From Peredibacter sp045999315 (lineage in GTDB: Bacteria > Bdellovibrionota > Bacteriovoracia > Bacteriovoracales > Bacteriovoracaceae): a stretch of 64,000 bases of DNA. Of the stretch, positions 25,916 through 34,613 are shown piece after piece. The stretch is from positions 3,224,001 to 3,288,000 of the forward strand of contig NZ_CP174607.1 in assembly GCF_045999315.1 (NCBI RefSeq), written 5' to 3'. The first letter of the stretch is position 1, and the number at the start of each line of letters is the position of its first letter. The position numbers and the translations under genes are program-made. The notes under the pieces were generated by a model, which worked only from the letters and a program-made list of their open reading frames with translations, was not told the DNA's origin and ran no database searches.

Positions 25916-27247
25916 TTATTTGAACATTGGAGTAAGAGGCATTGGAACAACTGAGAATGGGAAAACTCTTTCAGTTCTTAGAGCAACTGGAGCTTTTACC
26001 GCAGACTTAGCACGAGAAATTGCCTCAGAGACTGACATTGAGTTTGTCATTTGAGCGGCAACAACAGCGCGTTCAGAGTTCACGATACCGCCAGTAGCAA
26101 CTTTATCAGCTAGGAAGCCCTTAGGGTCAACAGTACCCATCAGGATCTTCTTGATTTCAACTGGCTTAAGACGAGGGTTTGCCTCTTTAATTTGAGCAGC
26201 AACATTAGCAACATAAGGAGAAGCTTGAGATGTACCAGAAACTTTTAGATATTCGTTGCCTGGGATCGCCGAATGAATCAGCATGCCTGGAGCTGCGATA
26301 TCCACCATTTTTGTACCGTAGTTAGAGAATGGCGCGAAGAATTCATTCTTATAAGTAGCACCAACTGTAATTACGTTGTCAGCTTTGATGTTCGCTGGAG
26401 AAGTACCGAACTGGTCATTCGACATACCATCGTTACCGGCAGCAAATACGAAAAGTGTATTTGGAGCAGCGGCAACGAAGTTTTGGCCATGTTTTACCAT
26501 AGCAGCGATGAACATAGCAGCGGCACGGTTAGAATCTTCTTCAGAAGGCTTTTTGAAGAAGATAATACGGTAAGCGTTATCTGTGATCATTTTAGCTTGG
26601 TTAAAACCAGTACCGAATGAACCGTTAGCAACGTCAGCTTTGTGGTAGGCCGCAAAGCGAGCGATGTCTGTTAACATTTTCATTTGTTCAGCGGCCAGAG
26701 CGTCGAAAGCTTTTTCAAGAAGTGACCAACGGTCAGCTTGGTAAGCTTTTGTGCGAGCAAGACCATCTAGGAAAGGCTTAACTTCAGTTGGGATTAGCTT
26801 AATACCCATGGCCTTGTTTTGAGTATTGCGGATAGAAATACCAGCAACGTGTGTACCGTGAACGAAGTTACCGAACTTGCCCATCTCTTTGATGAAGTTG
26901 GGGTCTTTTACTTTTTCTTTTAACCAAGCGATCTCAGACTCAGTTGCTTGGCCTAGGAACATTTTCCCCTGAATGTCGAAATACTTCGAACAATCTGGAG
27001 AGAAAGTACCAAGATACGAGTAATCAATGATGTTGCCGTTTTGTTCAGCAAAGTTCCAACCATGAACGTCGTCCTGGTAGCCGTTGCCATCGTTGTCACG
27101 ACGGTCTTCAACTTCGCCCGCGTTGGTCCAAAGATTTGGAACGATCATTTCGTGTTTATAATCAAGGCCAGAATCAATGACTGCGATTGTTGCAGCATTT
27201 GCTTGGGCAACCATGGCCGCAAGAACACATAAAGAAATCCATTTCAT
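25916..27247 (-). CDS. Secreted subtilisin-like serine protease (S8)
   Basis: 443 residues with a signal peptide (MKWISLCVLAAMVAQANA) after a GAGGAG site. The catalytic triad is D25 (AVIDSGLD), His in VHGTHVAGI near residue 131 and Ser in SGTSQASPY, with oxyanion Asn in FAAGNDG. Unusually, the first catalytic strand begins immediately after the predicted signal cleavage site, so there is no I9 propeptide. A 60-residue insertion between the Asp and His blocks contains a DNDGNGYQDD calcium-loop-like segment. It is probably an extracellular or periplasmic protease. Confidence 0.9.
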   Translation of the reverse strand: MKWISLCVLAAMVAQANAATIAVIDSGLDYKHEMIVPNLWTNAGEVEDRRDNDGNGYQDDVHGWNFAEQNGNIIDYSYLGTFSPDCSKYFDIQGKMFLGQATESEIAWLKEKVKDPNFIKEMGKFGNFVHGTHVAGISIRNTQNKAMGIKLIPTEVKPFLDGLARTKAYQADRWSLLEKAFDALAAEQMKMLTDIARFAAYHKADVANGSFGTGFNQAKMITDNAYRIIFFKKPSEEDSNRAAAMFIAAMVKHGQNFVAAAPNTLFVFAAGNDGMSNDQFGTSPANIKADNVITVGATYKNEFFAPFSNYGTKMVDIAAPGMLIHSAIPGNEYLKVSGTSQASPYVANVAAQIKEANPRLKPVEIKKILMGTVDPKGFLADKVATGGIVNSERAVVAAQMTNSMSVSEAISRAKSAVKAPVALRTERVFPFSVVPMPLTPMFK

Positions 27248-27311
27248 AAAAAATTCTCCTCATAGTTAGAGATAAAACAATTTTCTCTACTATTGAAAGT
27301 GATCGTCAAAT

Positions 27312-27336
27312 AAAAAGGCCTCCATAAGGAGGCCTT
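27312..27336 (-). terminator. Terminator of the trypsin-like protease gene
   Basis: AAGGCCTCC, loop, GGAGGCCTT followed on the minus strand by TTTATTT, 27 bp after the stop codon of the S1 protease gene. Confidence 0.85.
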
Positions 27337-27362
27337 CTTAAGAAAAGAAAGGTTAATTTATA

Positions 27363-28241
27363 TTAACGAATGTTTCTGAGAGCTTCGATGTTTGTGATGT
27401 ATGTAACATCTTCGCCACGACAGCCAGTGCTTGGACACTTGTTAGAAACTTGGCAGCCTTGAGCAGAGTTATATACATAGTCATTTTCGCCACGAACTAG
27501 GACACCTTCAACTTCACCAGTCTTCGAGTTGAATACAGCTGAACCAGAGTTACCGCCGTAAGTATCAAGGTTAGCCACGAAATACTTTGTGTTAAGAGAA
27601 CGAACGTTCGCGCCATCAGCAATCTTCGTCGGAAGACCAGTTGGGTGACCGATAACAGTTACCGCAGTACCGGCAGCGATTTTGCCTGAACGACGGAATG
27701 AAAGCGGACGACGGTTAGCAACTTTACGATCAAGTTCGATTACCGCGAAATCATCTTTTGAAATTTGATCAAGAGAACGAGAGATAATGCGCTTACAAGA
27801 ATAAATGTTAGAAGCAGCAACATTTACTGTACCTTGTTCAGAACTATCAACTTTATAGTCGAAGACCCATTTCCAAGAAGCACAGTCATTGTTGTCTTTA
27901 ATACAGTGGCCGGCAGTCACTAGAACATTTTCAGAAACCAGGAAGCCAGAACAGTTCGCAGCTGTAATTTGCTGAGAGAATCTTTCAGATTTACAAACAC
28001 CGCGGCTTTCAAGAGTTTCAGCTTGAATCGCGATTTCGCCGTTAGCGGCCCTTTTAAGGTTTGCACCTGCAATCATAGCAGCTGTAGAACGAGACATTTC
28101 AACCATCGCAGAGTCACGAGATTCGAAAACATCCATGCGGTTGTCTTCACCGTAAATCACATCCATTTGCTTGTTAGAGGCAAGGGCCTGGGCCGAGATA
28201 GCAAGAGTTGAAAAAACAAGAATTGAATTAATTAGTTTCAT
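27363..28241 (-). CDS. Secreted trypsin-like serine protease (S1)
   Basis: 292 residues from the ATG at 28239-28241 (signal MKLINSILVFSTLAISAQALA, with an AAGGA site). The longer frame adds a non-signal extension. The triad is His in VTAGHC, Asp in KDDFAVIEL and Ser in YGGNSGSAV. The oxyanion Gly and the cysteine pair near NCSGFLVSENVLVTAGHC are also visible. About 55 residues precede the catalytic domain, possibly an activation peptide. It resembles the V8/glutamyl-endopeptidase-like branch more than digestive trypsins. It lies next to an S8 protease on the same strand, but each has its own terminator. Confidence 0.88.
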   Translation of the reverse strand: MKLINSILVFSTLAISAQALASNKQMDVIYGEDNRMDVFESRDSAMVEMSRSTAAMIAGANLKRAANGEIAIQAETLESRGVCKSERFSQQITAANCSGFLVSENVLVTAGHCIKDNNDCASWKWVFDYKVDSSEQGTVNVAASNIYSCKRIISRSLDQISKDDFAVIELDRKVANRRPLSFRRSGKIAAGTAVTVIGHPTGLPTKIADGANVRSLNTKYFVANLDTYGGNSGSAVFNSKTGEVEGVLVRGENDYVYNSAQGCQVSNKCPSTGCRGEDVTYITNIEALRNIR

Positions 28242-28322
28242 CCGGGGAATCCTTTTCCTGGAGGTAAGAGTACTGGAGAAGATTGTTCCGTAATTCAAAA
28301 CGTACCGTAAACTAACAGTTTC

Positions 28323-28739
28323 TTACAAAGATGGGGAATCTGCGGGAGATAAACTGGCCTTAATCTCGTGATTTTTGAATCGCCATACCCGACCATCTGG
28401 ATCAACTACTCCGCAAGTCGAGTTTTCAGCACCCAGATATAAGAAGCGAGAAGGCCCTTTTCGATAATAAAAGAAGGAAACTTTGTGAACCAAATCCTGA
28501 AACTCGGTGGCGCTTAGACTGAACTCCACGTTACTGGCAACAGTATGAGGTGCAGTGGGAACATTTTTAATTTCTAACCAAGTGCCCTGAAGATCCAGAC
28601 GCATCGAAATGTCTGTGAGCTCCGTCAGCTCAAGCTCCAACACCTCTGTCAGAAACGACAGATAGTCTTCGAAATAAACTGTTTCCAAGGTGAGCCCGGA
28701 TAATCTCATGCGTTTATTATACATGAGAAAAATCTTCAT
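28323..28739 (-). CDS. Hypothetical protein, possibly VOC/glyoxalase-fold
   Basis: 138 residues (or 128 from an ATG at 28709). Alternating beta strands and a DPDGRVWRF ending recall vicinal-oxygen-chelate domains, where DPDG precedes the last strand, but metal ligands are not clear. It lies 16 bp downstream of folP on the same strand and may be the last gene of the tilS-ftsH-folP group. No role is proposed. Confidence 0.55.
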   Translation of the reverse strand: MKIFLMYNKRMRLSGLTLETVYFEDYLSFLTEVLELELTELTDISMRLDLQGTWLEIKNVPTAPHTVASNVEFSLSATEFQDLVHKVSFFYYRKGPSRFLYLGAENSTCGVVDPDGRVWRFKNHEIKASLSPADSPSL

Positions 28740-28755
28740 CGTCTACGCGGCCTCA

Positions 28756-29556
28756 CTAGAGGTTATGAACTAACTCAGGTCGATGAGTTCTGATCCAGAC
28801 AGTTCCGCTTATGCTTGGTAGGATTTTGACTAAAACGTTTGTATGAAACAGATCCAGGTCCTCACGAGTATCAGGTGTGAGCTTCTCTATTCCAAGTTTC
28901 TTACGAAGAAAAGATTTGCGAGAAAAACCAAGCATCCATTCATCATGATTCACATAAGACTGAAGAGTGGAAAAATTCTCAAGCGTATACCAGTTCTGAT
29001 CATAGGTCTTCGAAAAGCCCAGGGTCGGATCAAGAATCACTTGGGGACGAGCATACTGCTTTAAATAATCACCCAGCTCTTTTAAATACTCTTCTCCATC
29101 AAGCTTAGAAATATAATTCATGTGCTTTCCAGAAAGTCTTCTTTCTGGTGCGAGGTTGTGACAAAAGACATATTTGTTGTCTGTATGAAGCCTTAAAAAG
29201 CGCTCAACCTCTTCATCAAATTTTCCCGAAACATCGTTCCAGATAAGAGGCATCTTCAAAACATCATACAGACGAAAGATGTTCTCAGAATGGTAAGTAT
29301 CAAAGGAAAGGGGAACTTCTAAGCTTTTAAGTAAGGAGAGATGAGGTTCTAGCCGCTTCCATTCTTCTTCAAAGGGAATGGACTCATTCATGGGTGCGGT
29401 TGATTCAGCACCAATATCCAGCGCTTCGATAGGCCCAAATGAAGTGACACGAGTGAGAATCTTCTCAGGGGTTGAAAGTTCACCACCGTCCGAAAATGAA
29501 TTGGGGGTGAAATTCATCACCCCCAATCGCTTTAAAACTAATTTTTGTGAACTCAT
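28756..29556 (-). CDS. folP: Dihydropteroate synthase
   Basis: 266-residue folate-pathway enzyme joining p-aminobenzoate to dihydropterin pyrophosphate; target of sulfonamides. Motifs: GVMNFTPNSFSDGG (pterin and phosphate binding), DIGAESTAP, FDTYHSE (Asp of the second loop), NDVSG, DPTLGFSKT and GFSRKSFL. It overlaps the ftsH stop by one base (TAATG), the same ftsH-folP order as in E. coli. Confidence 0.95.
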   Translation of the reverse strand: MSSQKLVLKRLGVMNFTPNSFSDGGELSTPEKILTRVTSFGPIEALDIGAESTAPMNESIPFEEEWKRLEPHLSLLKSLEVPLSFDTYHSENIFRLYDVLKMPLIWNDVSGKFDEEVERFLRLHTDNKYVFCHNLAPERRLSGKHMNYISKLDGEEYLKELGDYLKQYARPQVILDPTLGFSKTYDQNWYTLENFSTLQSYVNHDEWMLGFSRKSFLRKKLGIEKLTPDTREDLDLFHTNVLVKILPSISGTVWIRTHRPELVHNL

Positions 29557-31454
29557 TAAGCTGGAGTCGGTTTACCTGCACCAAAGAGAGGTCCCGCTCC
29601 TACAACTGTTCCAGACGGTGGAGTATCAGTTGGTTTTTTGCTCATCACTGGCTGACCGATGTCTTTACCAGCAACGATGTCTCTGATTTGTTCAGCATCC
29701 AGAGTTTCCCAAACCACAAGGGCAAGGGCCACACGGTGAAGAGCATCGATATTATCGTTAAGGATCTTCTTGGCCACTTCGTAGTTACTTTGAACAAAGT
29801 GTTGGATCTCTAGATCAATCTTACGAGAAGTCTCGTCAGAGAAAGATGTACCTGGGTCCCCTGCGTACGGATTACCGCCGCCTTTTTGGTAATTGATAGG
29901 TCCAAGCTTCTCAGACATACCCCAGCTACAAACCATTGAGCGAGCAAGATCAGTAGCGCGTTCAATATCGTTAGAAGCACCGTTAGTCATTTCACCGTAA
30001 ACGATTTCTTCAGCAACACGTCCACCCATTAGGAATGAGATGAAGTTTTCACCCTTCTCTTTAGAAAGGTTCAGCATATCTTCATTCGGTAGAGTTTGAG
30101 TCACACCAAGGGCCTGGCCACGAGGAATGATCGAAACTTTGTGAATAGGATCTGTGTGAGGAAGGTTCATACCAACTAGTGTGTGACCGGCCTCATGGTA
30201 AGCAGTGAGCTTCTTCTCTTTTTCCGAGATCATCATCGACTTACGAGCAACACCCATAAGAACTTTATCTTTAGCGTTCTCGAAATCGTGCATGCCAAGA
30301 GCTTTCTTATTATCACGAGCAGCAAGTAGGGCCGCTTCGTTTACAAGGTTGGCCAGATCAGCACCAGTAAAGCCCGGAGTACCTTTCGCGATAACTTCTA
30401 GATCAATATCTTGAGCTAGTGGAGTTTTACGAGTGTGTACTTTAAGGATCTGATGACGACCACGAACGTCCGGACGACCAACAGTCACACGACGGTCGAA
30501 ACGACCTGGACGAAGAAGGGCCGGATCTAGTACGTCGATACGGTTAGTTGCGGCCATGATGATAACACCATCATTACCTTCGAAACCGTCCATCTCAACT
30601 AGAAGTTGGTTAAGAGTTTGCTCACGCTCATCATGACCACCACCCATACCAGCACCACGGTGGCGACCTACAGCATCGATCTCATCAATGAAGATGATAC
30701 ATGGAGCGTGCTTTTTACCTTGTTCAAAAAGGTCACGTACACGTGAAGCACCCACACCCACGAACATTTCAACGAAGTCAGAACCTGAGATTGAGAAGAA
30801 TGGTACGCCTGCTTCGCCCGCTACTGCACGAGCAAGAAGAGTTTTACCTGTTCCTGGAGGACCAACAAGAAGACAGCCCTTAGGAATCTTACCACCTAGG
30901 GTGGTATACTTTTTTGGATCTTTTAGGAAATCTACGATTTCAACCAGCTCTTCTTTGGCCTCTTCCACACCGGCAACATCAACGAAAGTAATTCGCTTGT
31001 CGTTTTCCGTGAGCATCTTGGCACGAGCTTTACCAAAGCTCATGGCCTTACCACCGCCGGCCTGTAGCTGACGAAGGAAGAAGAAGAAAAATAAGAAAAG
31101 AAGAATCATCGGCAACCAGTTAATTAACAGAGTTGCTAAGAAGCCTTGCTTCTCTTCACGCTTGTAATTCGGAATGATTCCGTGATTCTTAAGAATACGG
31201 AATGTTTCATCACCTGTATTACCAGTTAACTCAAAGTATGAGCCGTTTTCATAGCCATCAGCGAACTTACCTTGAATAGTATTGTCACCTTGGAATGTTA
31301 CTTCTTTAACTTTGCCGCTTTCTACTGCAGTGATGAAGTTAGAAAAATTGATGTTCTTTGCACTGACTGTTTTTTGTTCAAGCACCTTCATAACAAAGGC
31401 CATGATCAAAATGACAACAATCCAAAGCATTAGGGTTTTCTGTTGTTTTCTCAT
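29556..31454 (-). CDS. ftsH: ATP-dependent membrane zinc metalloprotease FtsH
   Basis: 632 residues from the ATG at 31452-31454 (MRKQQKTLMLW). Two N-terminal transmembrane helices flank a short periplasmic domain. The AAA domain has Walker A GPPGTGKT, Walker B IIFIDEIDAVGR and the SRH region RPGRFDRRV, and the peptidase site is HEAGH. The C-terminal tail is Pro/Thr-rich. It degrades misfolded membrane proteins and regulatory targets at the inner membrane. It is coupled to folP. Confidence 0.97.
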   Translation of the reverse strand: MRKQQKTLMLWIVVILIMAFVMKVLEQKTVSAKNINFSNFITAVESGKVKEVTFQGDNTIQGKFADGYENGSYFELTGNTGDETFRILKNHGIIPNYKREEKQGFLATLLINWLPMILLFLFFFFFLRQLQAGGGKAMSFGKARAKMLTENDKRITFVDVAGVEEAKEELVEIVDFLKDPKKYTTLGGKIPKGCLLVGPPGTGKTLLARAVAGEAGVPFFSISGSDFVEMFVGVGASRVRDLFEQGKKHAPCIIFIDEIDAVGRHRGAGMGGGHDEREQTLNQLLVEMDGFEGNDGVIIMAATNRIDVLDPALLRPGRFDRRVTVGRPDVRGRHQILKVHTRKTPLAQDIDLEVIAKGTPGFTGADLANLVNEAALLAARDNKKALGMHDFENAKDKVLMGVARKSMMISEKEKKLTAYHEAGHTLVGMNLPHTDPIHKVSIIPRGQALGVTQTLPNEDMLNLSKEKGENFISFLMGGRVAEEIVYGEMTNGASNDIERATDLARSMVCSWGMSEKLGPINYQKGGGNPYAGDPGTSFSDETSRKIDLEIQHFVQSNYEVAKKILNDNIDALHRVALALVVWETLDAEQIRDIVAGKDIGQPVMSKKPTDTPPSGTVVGAGPLFGAGKPTPA

Positions 31455-31529
31455 GATAGAAACCTTCTTGTAACTCTTGAGGAATAAAAAAAGCCGAGTT
31501 AAGGCTGGCTTCATTATACAGAAAGACTT

Positions 31530-32873
31530 CTATTGTTGGGAAGCAAAGAGATTGGAAAGATTAGAGAGAGGTAAAAGCCTGAGCCTTTCAGGCAGCTTTT
31601 CTTTCTTACTCATCCAGGTATCTAGACACTTCTGAAATGTAATAAAGCGCAATCCTCGCTCCTTACAAACTTCAGAAACTCGAGGGAAAAGTTCATTAAA
31701 CACAGAAGTATTTAATGTCTTACAAATTGACTCAGTCTCTAAAACTAATACGAGACCCGGCATGTTAAGCATAGCATCCGGTGATTGCAAAAGATTCTGC
31801 CAAGCGTATTCCAGCTCAATTCGTTTATAAGTGGACATACTCATCAACTGATTTGTCGTGAGCGTAGATAAAGTCCTCGCAATCTGTTCGTCGTAATTTT
31901 TTAGGCCCTGCTGATAAATCATGAGCACCGTGTTGTTACTAAAGGCCTCCATTCCTCCACTAAAGTGGAAAGGGCCCTTCTTACCGTTATCAATTGCTCG
32001 AAGCATGCGTTCAATCGGCGTGATGATCTCGCCCCGATCTGTATTTGAATAAGTGTGAATGATTTCTTGAATCTGAATTTCTGAATAATGACTCCCCACC
32101 AGGACCGCGCCTTGTTCAAAGACAAAAATCTTGGAAGTGCCCGAGCGACTCATAATGTTCGTCTTGAGCATCATCGTAGAGAAGTTCGCGTAGTGAGAGT
32201 AGAACTTTAGATACTTCGGATAGCGCTCTTTAATAAGAGGAATGATTTTGTAACGAACAAAATTTCGATCATATTTAAGATCACGATTGGTGGGATCTTC
32301 TCTAAAAGGAATTCCTTCAAACTTCGCCAGGCGCCTGATTTGGGCCTTACTCACACAAGAAAAAGGCCTCACAATGGCCCGATTTCGAACTGGAATCCCA
32401 ACCGCGGCCTTGGGATTGGTTGAACGATTCCGTTGCATGAGGTTCCACTCATAGGAATCATCCAGGTGATGCCCGGCCCACAGTAATTCATTTGCTCTCA
32501 AATCATTAATACAAAGCTCGCGACGTTTCTTTCGTGCCTTGGCCTCAAAATTAGCGACCTTTGCGGTTAGACCCTCGACATGGAGCATTTTGAAAGGAAT
32601 GCCTTCCTCTTTACAAAATTTCTTTACTAGTTCCCCGTCCTCATCCTGGCCCTCACGGGTATGGTGATGAACAAAAACCGCCCTTACAGGTCCAATTTTC
32701 CCTTGTTTATGCAAAGATTGAGCGAACCAAAGAAGGCACATAGAGTCCAATCCCCCTGAAACGGCCACAACGTGGGGACCAGAAAGCTCTTTGGAAATGG
32801 TCACATTTCCGAGGAAACGCCATACGTGTTTAAAAAATAAAGCACGATAGGCAATAGGACTTAATCTTTTCAT
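31530..32873 (-). CDS. tilS: tRNA(Ile)-lysidine synthase TilS
   Basis: 447 residues. The PP-loop motif VSGGLDSMCLL binds ATP. HHHTREGQDEDGELV, AGHHLDDSYEW and the RPF motif (RAIVRPF) are typical of TilS, as is FREDPTNRD. The enzyme converts C34 of the CAU-anticodon isoleucine tRNA to lysidine so that AUA is read as Ile. The C-terminal half is a divergent substrate-recognition region. The gene lies upstream of ftsH, a conserved order, and 80 bp from a CAT-anticodon tRNA on the other strand. Confidence 0.93.
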   Translation of the reverse strand: MKRLSPIAYRALFFKHVWRFLGNVTISKELSGPHVVAVSGGLDSMCLLWFAQSLHKQGKIGPVRAVFVHHHTREGQDEDGELVKKFCKEEGIPFKMLHVEGLTAKVANFEAKARKKRRELCINDLRANELLWAGHHLDDSYEWNLMQRNRSTNPKAAVGIPVRNRAIVRPFSCVSKAQIRRLAKFEGIPFREDPTNRDLKYDRNFVRYKIIPLIKERYPKYLKFYSHYANFSTMMLKTNIMSRSGTSKIFVFEQGAVLVGSHYSEIQIQEIIHTYSNTDRGEIITPIERMLRAIDNGKKGPFHFSGGMEAFSNNTVLMIYQQGLKNYDEQIARTLSTLTTNQLMSMSTYKRIELEYAWQNLLQSPDAMLNMPGLVLVLETESICKTLNTSVFNELFPRVSEVCKERGLRFITFQKCLDTWMSKKEKLPERLRLLPLSNLSNLFASQQ

Positions 32874-32952
32874 GTGTTAGCACTTCTAAATATAGGAAAT
32901 AATATTGACGGACAGTTTTCCCATGATTAATATTACACTACTTTTTTTCTGG

Positions 32953-33029
32953 GGCAACGTAGCTCAGTTGGTGAGAGCACAGCATTCATAACGCTGGGGT
33001 CGGCGGTTCAACTCCGCCCGTTGCTACCA
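32953..33029 (+). tRNA. tRNA-Met (CAT anticodon), probably elongator
   Basis: A 77-nt cloverleaf: acceptor GGCAACG/CGTTGCT (first pair G-U), D arm TAGCTCAGTTGGTGAGAGC, anticodon loop TTCATAA, variable GGGTC, T arm GGCGG-TTCAACT-CCGCC, encoded CCA. The sequence is close to E. coli elongator tRNA-Met. The A-C pair at the top of the anticodon stem (CAGCA/CGCTG) is atypical. The lysidine-accepting tRNA-Ile2, which also has a CAT anticodon, cannot be excluded, and tilS lies next door. The last six bases overlap the stop codon end of the antiporter gene on the other strand. Confidence 0.92.
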
Positions 33030-34508
33030 TTCTTTTTTCCCCTGGAATTCTTCTTTTCTGCATTGAATGATCTTTTCCAATTCTGGAATCGCATCCGTAT
33101 CAACTAGGCATACAAGTCTATCATATAACTCGATATCCGTATTACCATCCGGCATAAAATCTTCGTCACCTCGATGAATCAAGACCACTAGTACCTGCAT
33201 CGGAAAGTTAAGCTCAAGAATATTTTTCCCCAGAAGAGGTGATCCTTCTCTCACCTCAAACTCAACGAAGTCTTTACCATGGTGTCGTGACTTAAAAGGG
33301 AGTCTTCTTTGGGGTCTATAAGGCTCCTGAACCTTAAGCCATTTTGCCATATGGCCCAGGCTCGTTCCCTGGATCAGCATCAAAAGAATCACGATGAAAA
33401 AGATAAGGTTAAACATGGTCTTTGAACCCGGCACTTTATTCACTAAAAGATAGGTCGCAAGGATAATGGGAATTGCTCCACGGAGTCCGCCCCAACTCAC
33501 AAACATCATTTCATTTATAGAATACTTAAAACGCACGAGACACAAATAAACGGAAAGTGGTCGAGCAATAAAAAGGAGACACAGAGAAAGAAAAACACCA
33601 GTCCCCATGATAGGACCAATGGCAGATGGAATCACTAAAAGACCCAGCATCAGGAACATAATCACCTGCATAAGCCACGCTAGACCATCATGGAAAACGG
33701 TCAGTGTTTTTTTACTAAAATATTTCTCATCACTCATAGCAAGGCCCGCAATATACACACTCAAAAAACCATTTCCTCCACAGAATTCAATTAATGAATA
33801 AATGCAAATCACACCAGCAATGGTGAGAACGGGATAGAGTCCTTCAAATTCCAAATCAAGCCAGTTAATCAAAAGAACGAGACCTTTTCCTAAAAACCAT
33901 CCCGCCAGTCCTCCCAGAGACATTTGTATAAAAAAGTTCATGAGCACTTCACCCCAAGTGAAGTTCTCCGGTCGCAAAATAATTTGAATTAAACTCAAGG
34001 TGAGAAAGACCGCTGTCGGATCATTACTTCCTGATTCAAGTTCTAAGAGAGATTGAATCCTTGACCTCAGCTGAAGTTTTTGAGTTTTTAAAATTCCAAA
34101 TACTGCAGAAGCGTCGGTTGAAGAACATGTTGCACTTAACAAGGCCGATGATACCCAGTCCCAACCCAGAGCAAGATGAATCAAGAGGGCCATCACTGCA
34201 GTAGAAATCATCACACCAAACAAGGCCAGGATGGTTCCCTCTTTCCACACCGGACTCACCATTTGCAACTGAGTTGAAAGTCCTCCGGAGAAGAGAATGA
34301 ACATCAAAGAAATGGTGCCTAATATGTGAGTCAGAACCGGTTTATCAAAATGAATGCCACCGGGTCCTTCCACTCCCGAGAGCATCCCAACTACAATAAA
34401 AATCAATAAAACAGGAATGCCATAACGAGTAGATGTCTTACTTGCAAAGACACTAATTAAAAGCAGAACACCGGACGCCAGCATAAGCTGGAGAAATGCC
34501 TTGTCCAT
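33024..34508 (-). CDS. nhaP2: NhaP/CvrA-type K+(Na+)/H+ antiporter with TrkA-C domain
   Basis: 494-residue inner-membrane CPA1-family antiporter with about twelve hydrophobic segments. Ion-path signatures include SATCSSTDASAVFGIL and ELESGSNDPTAVFLT (the ND pair of the CPA fold). After residue 400 a soluble RCK_C/TrkA-C domain (FEVREGSPLLGKNILEL...LVCLVDTDAI) suggests ligand or volume regulation. It is divergent from a two-component system that may control it. Its TAG stop lies within the 3' end of the opposite-strand tRNA. Confidence 0.88.
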   Translation of the reverse strand: MDKAFLQLMLASGVLLLISVFASKTSTRYGIPVLLIFIVVGMLSGVEGPGGIHFDKPVLTHILGTISLMFILFSGGLSTQLQMVSPVWKEGTILALFGVMISTAVMALLIHLALGWDWVSSALLSATCSSTDASAVFGILKTQKLQLRSRIQSLLELESGSNDPTAVFLTLSLIQIILRPENFTWGEVLMNFFIQMSLGGLAGWFLGKGLVLLINWLDLEFEGLYPVLTIAGVICIYSLIEFCGGNGFLSVYIAGLAMSDEKYFSKKTLTVFHDGLAWLMQVIMFLMLGLLVIPSAIGPIMGTGVFLSLCLLFIARPLSVYLCLVRFKYSINEMMFVSWGGLRGAIPIILATYLLVNKVPGSKTMFNLIFFIVILLMLIQGTSLGHMAKWLKVQEPYRPQRRLPFKSRHHGKDFVEFEVREGSPLLGKNILELNFPMQVLVVLIHRGDEDFMPDGNTDIELYDRLVCLVDTDAIPELEKIIQCRKEEFQGKKEW

Positions 34509-34554
34509 GAAGGAATTTTAACCTGTCTTAACTTTTCTTTACCTAAATGTTTGG

Positions 34555-34583
34555 TTGACACCGGTCCACCTTAAACTTACCTT
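34555..34583 (+). promoter_or_regulatory. Promoter of the two-component operon
   Basis: TTGACA (34555-34560), 17-bp spacer, TACCTT (34578-34583), 30 bp before the response regulator start. Around it, two similar blocks (CTTAACTT...TTACCT and CTTAAACTTACC) could be direct-repeat binding sites for the OmpR-family regulator itself. Confidence 0.5.
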
Positions 34584-34613
34584 TAAAGGGACAATTCTCC
34601 GAGAGAGGTTCAC

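Larger units (their letters stand above)
25156..25923 (+). pseudogene. HNH endonuclease family protein with decayed HNH domain
   Basis: 255 codons from the ATG at 25156. Residues 1-150 match the helical N-terminal region common to many Bdellovibrio-group HNH proteins (FSYCVHELGYSDGAAQRRI, ARMLAEIPEIESKIEDGSL). The C-terminal HNH part should read roughly C..C, D-H-I, GG, N-L, C..C-N-Q. Here it is reduced to NCAFLGSTRNLNYDLILPYSSGG directly followed by ACNQRERI. The catalytic His of DH is replaced and about ten residues are missing, so nuclease activity is unlikely. A repeat palindrome lies inside the frame (25755-25772). The end runs into the terminator of the convergent protease gene. Confidence 0.65.

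Noticed and set aside
32953..33029. tRNA as an integration site for a genomic island
   Set aside because: No integrase nearby and no 3' tRNA fragment repeated in the following 5 kb by eye.
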